From: Calliopum simillimum
Lineage: Eukaryota; Arthropoda; Insecta; Diptera; Lauxaniidae
DNA: 64,000 nt
NCBI GenBank assembly: GCA_951812925.1
Contig: OX638372.1
Coordinates: 38,004,245-38,068,244 of the forward strand
Direction: 5' to 3'
The position numbers were made by a program, and so were the translations under genes. Below the pieces are notes generated by a model, which saw only the letters and a list, made by a program, of their open reading frames with translations, was not told the origin of the DNA and searched no databases. Of the stretch, positions 55,404-64,000 are shown piece after piece (within the stretch, counting starts at the first letter, position 1; each line of letters begins with the position of its first letter).

Positions 55404-57425
55404 AGGGATATATAATCAAAAGACGCAAAGAAGCATTGGAGCAATTTTTTGGAGTTTGTATTAGCCATAGACGGTAGCTTTGACGAATTGAGAAGTTGAA
55501 CAGCAGCGTAGTTCAACCAAAAAATCTATATCCCCTTGCTTCCGTGTAAGGCGATTATCAACTTTGATTTTTGATTATTGACTATCAACTATCGCATTTT
55601 GCTCTGGGTAAGGTGATAGTCAGCTTGATAGTCACATTTTTTGTGTCATTTTCAAGTGATACCTATTTTGGTATCGTTTTTATATATATTTGGAATATTT
55701 AACACCGTTAAGATGATTTTAAAGTGCAAAATAAAAAGATTGTGGAAGATAAAAAGAATTACGGTAAATTAAACGATGCACAATGGTTCGAAACTGCACC
55801 TATAGCTTCCAAAAATGGACCGATATTAATGAAATTAACATATTATGTTAGCATCAGAAAATGTCATATAATGGACTTAAAAAGTGTCACGCCCTCTAAA
55901 AAACTAATGCATCATATCTTTGAAACTATCCATCGTAGATAAATAAAACGTAATACATATATATGTAAAGGGCATTGGGACAAATATTGTCCAATAAAAA
56001 AATGGGCAGTACCACTCCCCCACAAAATTAATTTACCATATCTCTGAAACTACTTGGGGGCCGTTCACATATTACGTAACACGCCAGGAGGGAGGAGGGG
56101 TCGGACGATTTGTTACGAAGTGTTACATGGGGAAGGGAAAGGTAATCAACTATGTTACGTTACGTCGATTTTATAATTTTATGTGACAAAAAAATCCAAA
56201 TTCAAATTACCATAACTAAGATTTGTTACGTTACTAGGGGGAGGGGGTTCTACGTTTTGTTACGTTGCGTTACGACCGGGGAGGGAAGGGTCAAAATTAG
56301 TCGAAAATTGCGTCACGTAATATGTGAAACCCTTATCGTAGAGAAATGAAGTTTGGTCATATAAAAAAAGCTGCCGAAAAATTTATTAGGGTATTCTCGA
56401 AAACTCGTAAAGCTGTCAAAAATCTTAATGATTTTGACAAGTATTACTAGTTTACAAGGATTTCGAGGCATTTACACGTAACTTTGATTTTTTTGCATGT
56501 TTTGTTGTATTTTTAATTCTATTTATTAAATTGTATTTTTTAATGGAATATAATCTAGCTTAGTTTAATTTTTAAGCTGGAGTTGTTTCGGAGGGTAAAA
56601 TCTTGTGGTATCGTCAGATTATATTTATTTTTGGATTTTAGCTAACGTGTATCTGTCGGTCAAGGATGGGACTGCGCCATGGGACAAACACATCTAGTCT
56701 CATTCAGCTCTTCTATGGGGCAACAACAACATAAATCACGCCCATCAAGCCCTCAGGATTTCCGTATTTCCGTTTCCTCAATTTTCATATCTATCTCAGT
56801 GTCCGTCTGTCATCTTAATGCATTCTTGTAAAGCAAGCAAGATTTTATTTTATATTTAACGTTGATGTGTTGGCATAGCCGCAGGAAACAAGACCTCCAT
56901 TTGCAGATGAGCCAGAGCCGGAAACATACCAATTTGCCAAAATAAATTCGGCAGATAGTTATATGGCTTGGCAATTTATTTGGCCAAACTCGGAGTAACA
57001 CCGCCTTAATTTTATACCGTTTAATGTTGATTTGGTTGAAATTTAGACGTTTACATGGCATCCGATAATTTATTAAGTAAATCGCGTTTTGTTCTTATAA
57101 CAAATTTTTTCTTTGTTTATCAATTAAAATTCAAATGAAAATTCAAATTAAACTTAAGAATTGTAAGCGTTGCCACTTATCAAACATTATTCTGTGATCG
57201 CTTTACGCAGAGCAAATACAAGTTGATAATCAAAAGCGATAATCAAAATTGCGACTATCAACTATCATCTTAGCCGATTCCACTCCAGATTTTTTGGTTG
57301 AATTACGCTGCCGTTCAGCTTCTAAATTTTTCAAAGCTACAGTCTATGGCTAATACAAACTCCAAAAAATTGCTCCGGTGCATCTTTGCGTCTCTTGGTT
57401 ATATATCTCTTCTCATCCGGAAGCG
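55404..57425. repeat. 2-kb region between inverted arms of about 220 bp
   Basis: GGGATATATAATCAAAAGAC, CATTGGAGCAATTTTTTGGA and GTTGAACAGCAGCGTA on the left recur inverted on the right (near 57275-57425) as TCCAAAAAATTGCTCCGG, GACGCAAAGATG-inverse and TACGCTGCCGTTCAGC. It may be a nonautonomous transposon of about 2 kb. The interior has only short ORFs and one inserted MITE. Confidence 0.6.
56056..56334. mobile_element. MITE of about 280 bp with CGTTCACATATTACGT ends
   Basis: GGGGGCCGTTCACATATTAC at the left matches GTAATATGTGAAACCC at the right in inverse over about 24 bp. The interior repeats GTTACG motifs (TGTTACGTTACG, GTTACGTTGCGTTACG). The ends resemble the Harbinger-like family at 39446 in style, but no clean target duplication was found. 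Confidence 0.6.
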
Positions 57426-57527
57426 AAGGGATATAAATAGATTTTTTGGTTGAATTTTGCTGCTGTCGAAGAGATATACACGGAAACGCAATTCCAAAAA
57501 ATATTGCGATCTAGATGGTTTACAATT

Positions 57528-57784
57528 GAGGAGTGGCCGTACCAAAGGGCCTAAGTACCATTTCGAGGCAAAAGTAGTGCCGTAATATGAAACTGATGGC
57601 ATTTTGTTAGAAATTAATAAAAGTGTTTTCTGTTTTCACTAAAAATTTTTTTTATAGTGTGAAATTGATGTCGTTATGTTGAACAAATTATAACAGTCAA
57701 ATAACAGACTATTAGGCACAAAAAAAGTATGACATTACTTTTGCCTCGAAATGGTACTTAGGTTCTTTGGTACGGCCACTCCTC
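57528..57784. mobile_element. MITE of 257 bp with AATT target duplication, upstream of gene F
   Basis: GAGGAGTGGCCGTACCAAAG and CTTTGGTACGGCCACTCCTC are perfect TIRs, continuing through AAGTACCATTTCGAGGCAAA. AATT flanks both ends (57524-57527, 57785-57788). It lies about 235 bp upstream of the gene F start codon. Confidence 0.85.
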
Positions 57785-58018
57785 AATTGATTAACCGTCA
57801 TAGAGATGAGCACGTATCAAACTAATCTGGCAACGACAGAAAAATGTAGAAAAAACAGCTGTCCGCAAAATAACAAAAAAAAAAAATAATAAATCTAAAA
57901 CTAAAAACAAAATAGATTCTTACTTGAATCAAAAATAAAATATAAAATAGTATATATATTTTTGCTTGAAATGATTAGAATTAAAAAATTGTCAATTTAG
58001 TGAATAAATACCCATGCA

Positions 58019-58765
58019 ATGCTACCAATTACTCGTGCTAATTTGCATTCATTTTGTCGTACGTGTCTGAAGGAGTTCGAAGAACCGCAAAAAAAGCAAA
58101 TAGTTTCCTATGATATAAGCAACACAGAAAATCTAGGTAAATGGTTAAACATCACCTGCTCCACGGTGACTGGGGAAATCAGTGCTTCCGATGGATATCC
58201 TAAATGTTTATGCCACAGCTGCTACATGAAGGTGCGAACTTTTTATGAATTCTACGAAAAGTCCAGTTGTTCAGTGGAGGCGCTTAAGGAGCTCTTAACT
58301 GAAATATCACAAGAATCAATGCGGAACAATCTCCAATTGTTTTGTCGTACATGTTTAAAGAGACTTAACTCAAGCGCAGAAAATGTTGATGTTCGTGAAG
58401 ACAAAAATGTTTTCGAGTGGATGTTAAATTGTACTGGGCACGATGTCAAATCTAACATCTTCAGCGAATTTCCTAAAAAAATATGCGTCTGGTGTTTTAA
58501 AAAGTTGCGCAACTTTGTTGAGTTTCGTGGAATTTCAAAACAATCGTTTGAATATTTGGAAAACGTTGTGGGAAGAGTAGTACCACCTGAGAAGAATGCT
58601 CTTCAAGTAAAAGAACACTCTGGTTTAAACAAAGAATTTAAAGAAGATAAAGTTCCTGATAATGATGAAAACGGCGAAAACGAAGTAAGCAAAGAAACGA
58701 TTGATTTCAAAGAGAGCCACGCTATCAGCGATAAACAAAATTTGGATTATGAAAATCAGGACGAG
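58019..58765 (+). CDS. Gene F exon 1: two ZAD domains
   Basis: The exon encodes residues 1-249 of a predicted 680-aa protein, beginning MLPITRANLHSFCRTCLKE. ZAD 1 has Cys13/16 and Cys65/68 (CHSC); ZAD 2 at about 106-190 has Cys109/112 (LFCRTCLKR) and Cys156/159 (CVWC). Members of this family usually have one ZAD. An acidic linker follows (NDENGENEVSKE). The donor is GACGAG|GTAGGT (58765/58766), phase 0. An upstream ATG at 58014 overlaps the start in another frame and stops after 18 codons. The ORF runs into the intron for nine more codons. No close match to genes A-E outside the domains. Confidence 0.9.
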
Positions 58766-58792
58766 GTAGGTTATAATAGAAATTTCCATTAA

Positions 58793-59112
58793 GGGGACAC
58801 TCGGCTTTTGCAATTGAAACAAAATACACTTTTTAAAAATTTTATTATGAAAAAACTATTATATTTATTGACAAAATTTCTTTTGGACATTGTTAAATAT
58901 TGTCTAAAAAATATGAAAAGGAACTTTTGGATGACGCCCTCTACAGCAGGCAAGGGCAACTAAAAATAAAAAAAAAAATTTTTTTTTTCGTATTTTTTGG
59001 AAAATATTTAACAATGTCCAAAAGAAATTTTGTCAATAAATATAAAAGTTTTTTCATAATAAAATTTTTAAAAAGTGTTTTTTTGTTTTCAATTACAAAG
59101 GCGAATGTCCCC
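58793..59112. mobile_element. Foldback MITE of 320 bp flanked by TTAA, in gene F intron
   Basis: GGGGACACTCG at the left and CGAATGTCCCC at the right are imperfect TIRs of long matching arms (AAAATTTTATTATGAAAAAA / inverse, ATTGACAAAATTTCTTTTGG / inverse). TTAA lies at both ends (58789-58792, 59113-59116), as with piggyBac-type insertion. It begins only 27 bp after the splice donor. Confidence 0.82.
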
Positions 59113-59116
59113 TTAA

Positions 59117-60713
59117 GAAATTATTTAGACCAAGCTTTTTATTAAAAATTAGTAGTATTTCTAAAATTTTTTCTAGTGATCCCCTTTAAGTAGTAAGTAC
59201 CTAGAGATCTAATCTGATAATTTTAATAGATGGTTTTTATCCATAGCTATTTTGTGTTGGAAATTCGTATCTTTTCGCCTTCAATTTTCACGCTTTCAAA
59301 ATGATAAAATTACCGATAAGAATAATAATAAGAAAAAACTTGGAAAGTATCGAATGGTATCGGTAACAATTGAAAAACATCAAAAGTTCAAAATTCATGG
59401 TTTTTGGTGGATTAAAAAAACGTAGCAAAAATCGAAAAAAAGAAGCCTAACGAAGCAGCACTCCTGATGCGAAATTTCAATCAAATTTAAGAGTTGGTTC
59501 TAAATAAATAAGTAAAAGAATAATTAACCTTGCCTTTAGTTTCAGAAAACGCTGTTTTCAGGCTTGTTGTGTAGCCAATAGGGCTCTTACTTTACCAGTT
59601 ATGATCCTTTGCAGAGAAGGTATTTCAGCCCCCACACAAATACAAAGCTCTAACACTCTGCAGCAGATTTTAACTCATTTCGTGTATTTTGGCCATAAAT
59701 CATTTTCTCGATACTAATGTAATTTCGTCCTTTGTATAGGGCTGAGATACCTTCTCTTCAAAGAACGATAACTTGAAAAATTTTGAAGGTATATTGTTAT
59801 GAAGAAGGGTGTGGCTATTTAATGCCACTAATAAAAGAGAATTTCATCTTTTCCTGTAACTACGCTGTAAGACTGAAAGACAGCGTTTTCTTCAAATCCA
59901 ATCAAAGATATTTCCTACAGGTATAATGACAATTCTGCTCATGAAGACAGATTCAGCGTCAAAAAATACATAAGACTGCATATAAGAAATACAAAGTTTA
60001 TCTAATTTTTTTTGTGCCTGAGTAATTAACGAAATTTTTACTTTGGTAAAAAAGTGAGCCACTCATGAACCAGACCCGCATACAAAATTTCATCAAAAAT
60101 GTTGCACCATTTGAGGGAAATAGCATTTAATGTGTTTTACCACGCGCAACTGCGACATTTCGCCCACTTTCAGATCGGAGATGCCTAATAGCAAGTAGGC
60201 TCCCCACAATTAATTTAAGAATGATTGCTATATTAGTTTTCTTTTTATACTTTATTATATTTTTGATTTGCGAGTTATGACCAAATTAAATATAAAATTT
60301 ATGGCGGTGCCACGCCTCCTCATGAATATCTGCAGAGTCAAAACCTATCTCATTCTATCACTATCCCAAGATTCATTAAAATCGCTGCAGCCAAATGGCC
60401 ACAGATATACATATAAACATATAGACAAACATATAAATATACAATTTTATCTCGTATAAAAAGAGAAGATTTGTATTTTACTGAAAAATTCGAAAAAAAA
60501 CACATTAAACAGGCCATAATTCAAAGGTTCTTAAACGAAAGTAACAGCAACTAAAAGTTTTCTCCCATTAAACCCATCTGTATCAACATATGCATAGTTT
60601 CTAAATTTAAACAAATTGTCCTTAATTTGAAATCTTCATATTTAACACATTATTTTTGCAAAACATTAAAATACCTTAAATAAATAACAGAAAACCATTT
60701 TTTCTTTTTTTAG
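59117..60713 (+). other. Rest of gene F intron
   Basis: The intron totals 1948 bp (58766-60713). It contains a hairpin at about 59600-59772 (CAGAGAAGGTATTTCAGCCC against GGGCTGAGATACCTTCTCTT) and otherwise AT-rich sequence. The acceptor TTCTTTTTTTAG|TCTGCG has a strong polypyrimidine tract. Confidence 0.65.
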
Positions 60714-62009
60714 TCTGCGATTGAAAATTTTCAAAGTGATAGTAAATCTGCTAATCACATTTTTGTCGAAAAACTTCCAGTATTCACAAAATCATTTTCA
60801 GACTCAGATGAAAGCTTTAATTTGGATGATCAAAGCGATTCCACATCGGATTATAGCAATGATGACGTTAAAATACGTGCATCAAATCCAACTGACTACT
60901 CTCAACTAGCAGCAGAAAATAAAGTGCGTAGAAAAACAAAACGCTCACACACGAAAACACATTCTAAAATTTTACCAAAAAAACGTGTAACTGCCGATAT
61001 GGTTAAATTAAGAGATGATCAAAACCCAGCAAATGCAGCTATAATACCTGAAGAAAACGAATCTGATTCAAATTCAAAAAACGAAATAATTTTACCGGAT
61101 TTATCGTATGGAAAAAAAATAACATGTGATCAATGTGGAAAGAAGTTTTATAAAAAATTTCTATATATTGCACATATAAAAGGAGTACACGAAGGTCTTG
61201 AAAAACCATTTCAGTGTACATTATGTAAAAACTCCTTTCGTTTATACCACTACCTAACGAGACATATTAAGGAAATGCATGTTAGTGAAGCTATAGCAGC
61301 ATCGCGTCGACTAGATGGAGAGGATGTTGAAATAAAAACCAAAAATTTTGAAGATGGACACAAGTGTGTATTTTGTTGCAAGGTATTCAAGCGCAAAGAA
61401 CATTTAAAAGAACATCATGAGGCGGTACACTTACAAATACGCCCATATCCATGTAGATATTGTGATAAAAGTTTTTCAGCAGGAAAAACTCGTCGGGTAC
61501 ACGAAATGGGTCATACTGGTGAAAAACCCTTCGTATGCGATAAATGCAATAGACGCTTTCGACAGAAAGCTGATCTAAAAGTTCATATGAATCAACATTC
61601 TGAAAATAAAGAGCTCTTATGTCCCATATGTAATCGAATGAAATCTACACGGGAAGAATTAGATGCGCATATAGCAATGCATGAGGCTTCACAACAGCAC
61701 CAATGTTCAAAATGTGGCCGAATTTTTAAGAAGAAATGCCATTTAACAGACCATGATAGATCGGTGCATCTAAAATTGCGACCATTCAAATGTAGTTTTT
61801 GTGAGTTGAGTTTTGCTCTGCTAAAAACTTGTCGATCACATGAGAAGCTACACCTGGAAGAGCGTCCAGAGGTTTGCGCAACATGTGGAAAGACTTTTAA
61901 GCAACGGAACCAAATGCTGAAACATATTAAAAGGCTCCACAAAAAAGAGTCAATGAGTGTTGAAGAAACACAAGATGCACAAAGTGAACCATCAAAAAAT
62001 TTACAATAA
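60714..62009 (+). CDS. Gene F exon 2: nine C2H2 zinc fingers
   Basis: This exon encodes 431 residues. An acidic/Ser-rich segment (SFSDSDESFNLDD) and a basic stretch (VRRKTKRSHTKTHSK) precede nine fingers at about residues 387-658: CDQC, CTLC, CVFC, CRYC, CDKC, CPIC, CSKC, CSFC and CATC starts. Fingers 4-5 are joined by the canonical HTGEKPF linker; a longer spacer separates fingers 2 and 3. The frame is open through the acceptor and no ATG is needed here, as exon 1 supplies the start. The likely role is a nuclear DNA-binding regulator; the target is unknown. Confidence 0.93.
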   Translation, partial: SAIENFQSDSKSANHIFVEKLPVFTKSFSDSDESFNLDDQSDSTSDYSNDDVKIRASNPTDYSQLAAENKVRRKTKRSHTKTHSKILPKKRVTADMVKLRDDQNPANAAIIPEENESDSNSKNEIILPDLSYGKKITCDQCGKKFYKKFLYIAHIKGVHEGLEKPFQCTLCKNSFRLYHYLTRHIKEMHVSEAIAASRRLDGEDVEIKTKNFEDGHKCVFCCKVFKRKEHLKEHHEAVHLQIRPYPCRYCDKSFSAGKTRRVHEMGHTGEKPFVCDKCNRRFRQKADLKVHMNQHSENKELLCPICNRMKSTREELDAHIAMHEASQQHQCSKCGRIFKKKCHLTDHDRSVHLKLRPFKCSFCELSFALLKTCRSHEKLHLEERPEVCATCGKTFKQRNQMLKHIKRLHKKESMSVEETQDAQSEPSKNLQ

Positions 62010-63274
62010 TTATTAATAATTGATTAATATTTTTCACTTCAATAATTATATCAAGTGGTAGATGATAGATAGTCCGTTGAAAATTTAATTAAAAAAACTC
62101 AATTTTTTTAAGCTCCTTACCTTATCCTTTTATTCCATTGTACTAACGATTTTAAGATATTTTAACAAAAACTTTTACTTTTTATTTTGAGCCACACTTG
62201 AAGGCGCATAATAATATTTAATGATTTATGTATGTTTTGTGAAGTTCTTTTTGTCTTTTGTTTATTTAAAAACCAAAGTTTTATAAATTATTAAAATATA
62301 AAATACAATACATAGTGTACTGAATAACAATAATTTTTTCATCATATTAGGCATCCTTGAAATGGCAAACAATGCACATTTTAAAGCTTATTAGGAATTA
62401 TTAAATGCTTGCACGGTTGTCTTGAAGAGTCGATAGGTGTGATCAAAGTGCGCAAAAAAAACGGCCCTAGCGTATATCTAGCGTATAAAAAAATGTTTTT
62501 TGCACTTTTTTAACTTTTTAGGTTAAGATATATCCGAGAAAAATAAAGATATCGACATCTTAAAGAAAAGGATTAAAGCTTTCAATTACTTTTTCGGAGT
62601 GTACGGATGAATGTTCTGTTTTCTAGTTATATAGCTTCAAAAAATAGCAATAACGGTTTTTTTGCTTGTTTAGGATAGGATATCCCAAAAACCATACAAG
62701 ATAGAAAAATTCTAACGCCGGATTCGGCTTCGGCATCGCAAGACACATCGAAAGACTATTTTTATTTTTGTTTGTCGTTTTTTTTTTTAATTTATTTTAC
62801 AATTCATATATAATTTATATGGGAAAAAGATATTCTTGGGGTGTTTGAACCCTTAAAATACACGGGCCCAGTAAAAATTTAGCAAGCAACCGATTTTATA
62901 GCTCATTTTTAAATACTACCGTTGATTCTTACCAAAGTTTTCAAAATGTCTATTAGTTCCTAGTTAATTTCAGCTTAAATTTTACAATAATGATGGATTC
63001 CTAAAGGAGTTTTTAGTTTCGTGTTTTATTATTCTTCAATATCTTCAAACGGTTAAAATTTAAACACATCATCTTTGAATCTGAGACAGAGGTGTTGATA
63101 AGTGATTAAGTATTGTAATGTGGCTCGTTTTGCATCTGATCTGATCAAACTATGTATTTCATATATCTTGTCTTTAACTTTATTAAGTAAAAGTTAAATC
63201 ATTTGTTATGAAAAATAATTAAAATTAAATTTAATAAAAAATGATCTAGTATACACATTAAATACTTAGTGCAA
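62010..63274. other. Intergenic; diverged foldback-family fragment at about 62450-62850
   Basis: TTTTTTGCACTTTTTTAAC, TTTTTAGGTTAAGATATATC, TAGCTTCAAAAAATAGCAA and GCATCGCAAGACACATCGAA follow the order of the arm of the 21450-22834 element. The 425 bp next to the Fanzor stop (62850-63274) would hold the transposon end and any guide-RNA sequence of that element, but I could not recognise either. Confidence 0.45.
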
Positions 63275-64000
63275 CTATTTTTCAAAATTATAATGTTTAC
63301 TTATATTATTCAGTTGGCATTTGCCCAAATATAGTATATTTACTCCAGCATTCACGTCACGATTCCAACAAGTATTACAATTTTTGCAAAATTGATACCG
63401 ATGTGGTGACATGGATGTTTCGTTGAATTCATGGCAATTTCCGCATAGTTTCGTTGTTCGAAATTCATTTATGTGCATCACATGAGCACCGTGCACGCGG
63501 AACGCATCAATGAATCGTGAAAGCGGTGTACGTTTGTAGCCTTTCATTGGGGAATTAGCGGCAATTTTAGTTGAACCGACACACACCAGCTTAGGTCCCC
63601 GCATATTGCCTAAAACTGTCTTTGCAATCGCGTGATTGGTCTTTTCAACGCAAATGTATTTTTGCAACTTTAGCCGAGTTACCTTTACTTGCGAAAATAC
63701 ACGTTGCCACTGCTGAAACTTATTTAATTGGGCACGCGTATACTGACGAAAATTAATTGTTGACATTGGTGACCATTGATTTTCGCTGCTAGCAAGTAAA
63801 TCTTTTCTAGTGCATTCTTTTGTGTAATGCTGCAATTTTTTCCGTCTCGATGCAAAGCCACATTCATGGTGATATTGTGAACTTTTTATTTTTATGGTTT
63901 CGGGTATATCACCATCACGAACACCATCTGCATTTTCATATCGAATGCCGCCAACAATTAACCGCATTCCTGGATCCAGACCGATTTTTGTTACATATTT
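63275..64000 (-). CDS. Fanzor-like RNA-guided nuclease, C-terminal part (partial at window edge)
   Basis: The frame is open from the window end (KYVTKIGLDPGMRLIVGG..) to a stop at 63275, 241 residues. IGLDPGMR fits RuvC-I with its Asp (63974-63976). LVCVGSTKIAANSPMKGY is the usual central block. HINEFRTTKLCGNC carries the Glu (63464-63466) that Fanzors and some TnpBs use in place of the classical RuvC-II Glu, and the first Cys pair of the zinc ribbon. FCKNCNTCWNRDVNAGVNIL has the second pair and the RuvC-III Asp (63356-63358). All catalytic residues are kept and there is no stop. Fanzors are transposon-encoded TnpB relatives that cut DNA using a guide RNA from the element's end. The N-terminal half lies outside the window. 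An intron cannot be excluded. Confidence 0.9.
   Translation of the reverse strand, partial: KYVTKIGLDPGMRLIVGGIRYENADGVRDGDIPETIKIKSSQYHHECGFASRRKKLQHYTKECTRKDLLASSENQWSPMSTINFRQYTRAQLNKFQQWQRVFSQVKVTRLKLQKYICVEKTNHAIAKTVLGNMRGPKLVCVGSTKIAANSPMKGYKRTPLSRFIDAFRVHGAHVMHINEFRTTKLCGNCHEFNETSMSPHRYQFCKNCNTCWNRDVNAGVNILYLGKCQLNNISKHYNFEK

Noticed and set aside
58014..58070. ATG at 58014 as the true start of gene F
   Set aside because: Its frame stops after 18 codons; the ATG at 58019 starts the frame containing the ZAD domains.
62850..63274. Specific Fanzor guide-RNA scaffold and transposon end
   Set aside because: Expected near the 3' end of the ORF, but I see no repeat or structure that lets me place it; needs other copies.

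Overview
The window is AT-rich, intron-bearing eukaryotic DNA with many transposable elements. It suggests a higher fly (Diptera, Brachycera, possibly a tephritid-like species; the species is inference). The signs are ZAD-type C2H2 zinc-finger genes, which are expanded in insects, short phase-0 introns, DRE-like TATCGATA promoter motifs, repeats resembling dipteran mini-me elements, a mariner remnant, several kinds of non-LTR retrotransposon, and a very high density of foldback elements.

Layout. 0-14.5 kb: no host gene found; RTE-like LINE and mariner remnants, a tRNA-like sequence, and at least five foldback or inverted-repeat elements. 14.6-45.0 kb: a cluster on the minus strand of two-exon genes, each with an N-terminal ZAD (exon 1) and nine C2H2 fingers (exon 2). 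Two subfamilies alternate. Type 1 is gene A (14603-16466), pseudogene PSI (29397-30078) and pseudogene D (37893-40299). Type 2 is gene B (18244-26237), gene C (32317-34872) and gene E (42088-44950). In transcription order this is E-D, C-PSI, B-A: three tandem copies of a two-gene module, later altered by mobile elements. Introns and 5' flanks are still alignable by eye. A, B, C and E look intact (579, 546, 546 and 588 aa); D has a nonsense codon and a mismatched exon phase; PSI has lost its ZAD and its first fingers and lies against a LINE insertion.

45-58 kb: repeats only (tRNA-like composite repeats, a mini-me-like element, two hAT-like foldback elements with 8-bp target duplications, a 1.8-kb foldback, and MITEs of several types). 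58.0-62.0 kb: gene F on the plus strand, a ZAD-C2H2 gene of about 680 aa with two ZAD domains in exon 1 and nine fingers in exon 2. 63.3-64.0 kb: a minus-strand ORF, open to the window edge, encoding the C-terminal nuclease part of a Fanzor (eukaryotic TnpB-like RNA-guided nuclease), with the three expected RuvC acidic residues and a Cys4 zinc ribbon present.

How the parts relate. The ZAD-C2H2 proteins are presumably nuclear DNA-binding regulators that dimerise through ZAD. Paralogues differ at several predicted base-contacting positions in fingers 7-9, so they may read different sites. Mobile elements have reshaped the cluster: gene B's intron grew to about 6.4 kb through a LINE that itself carries a foldback element, genes C and E each carry a Mutator-like MITE in the same intron, and D carries a SINE-like insertion in its promoter. 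Splice sites were placed by eye from GT/AG signals, reading frame and agreement between paralogues; no search was run.
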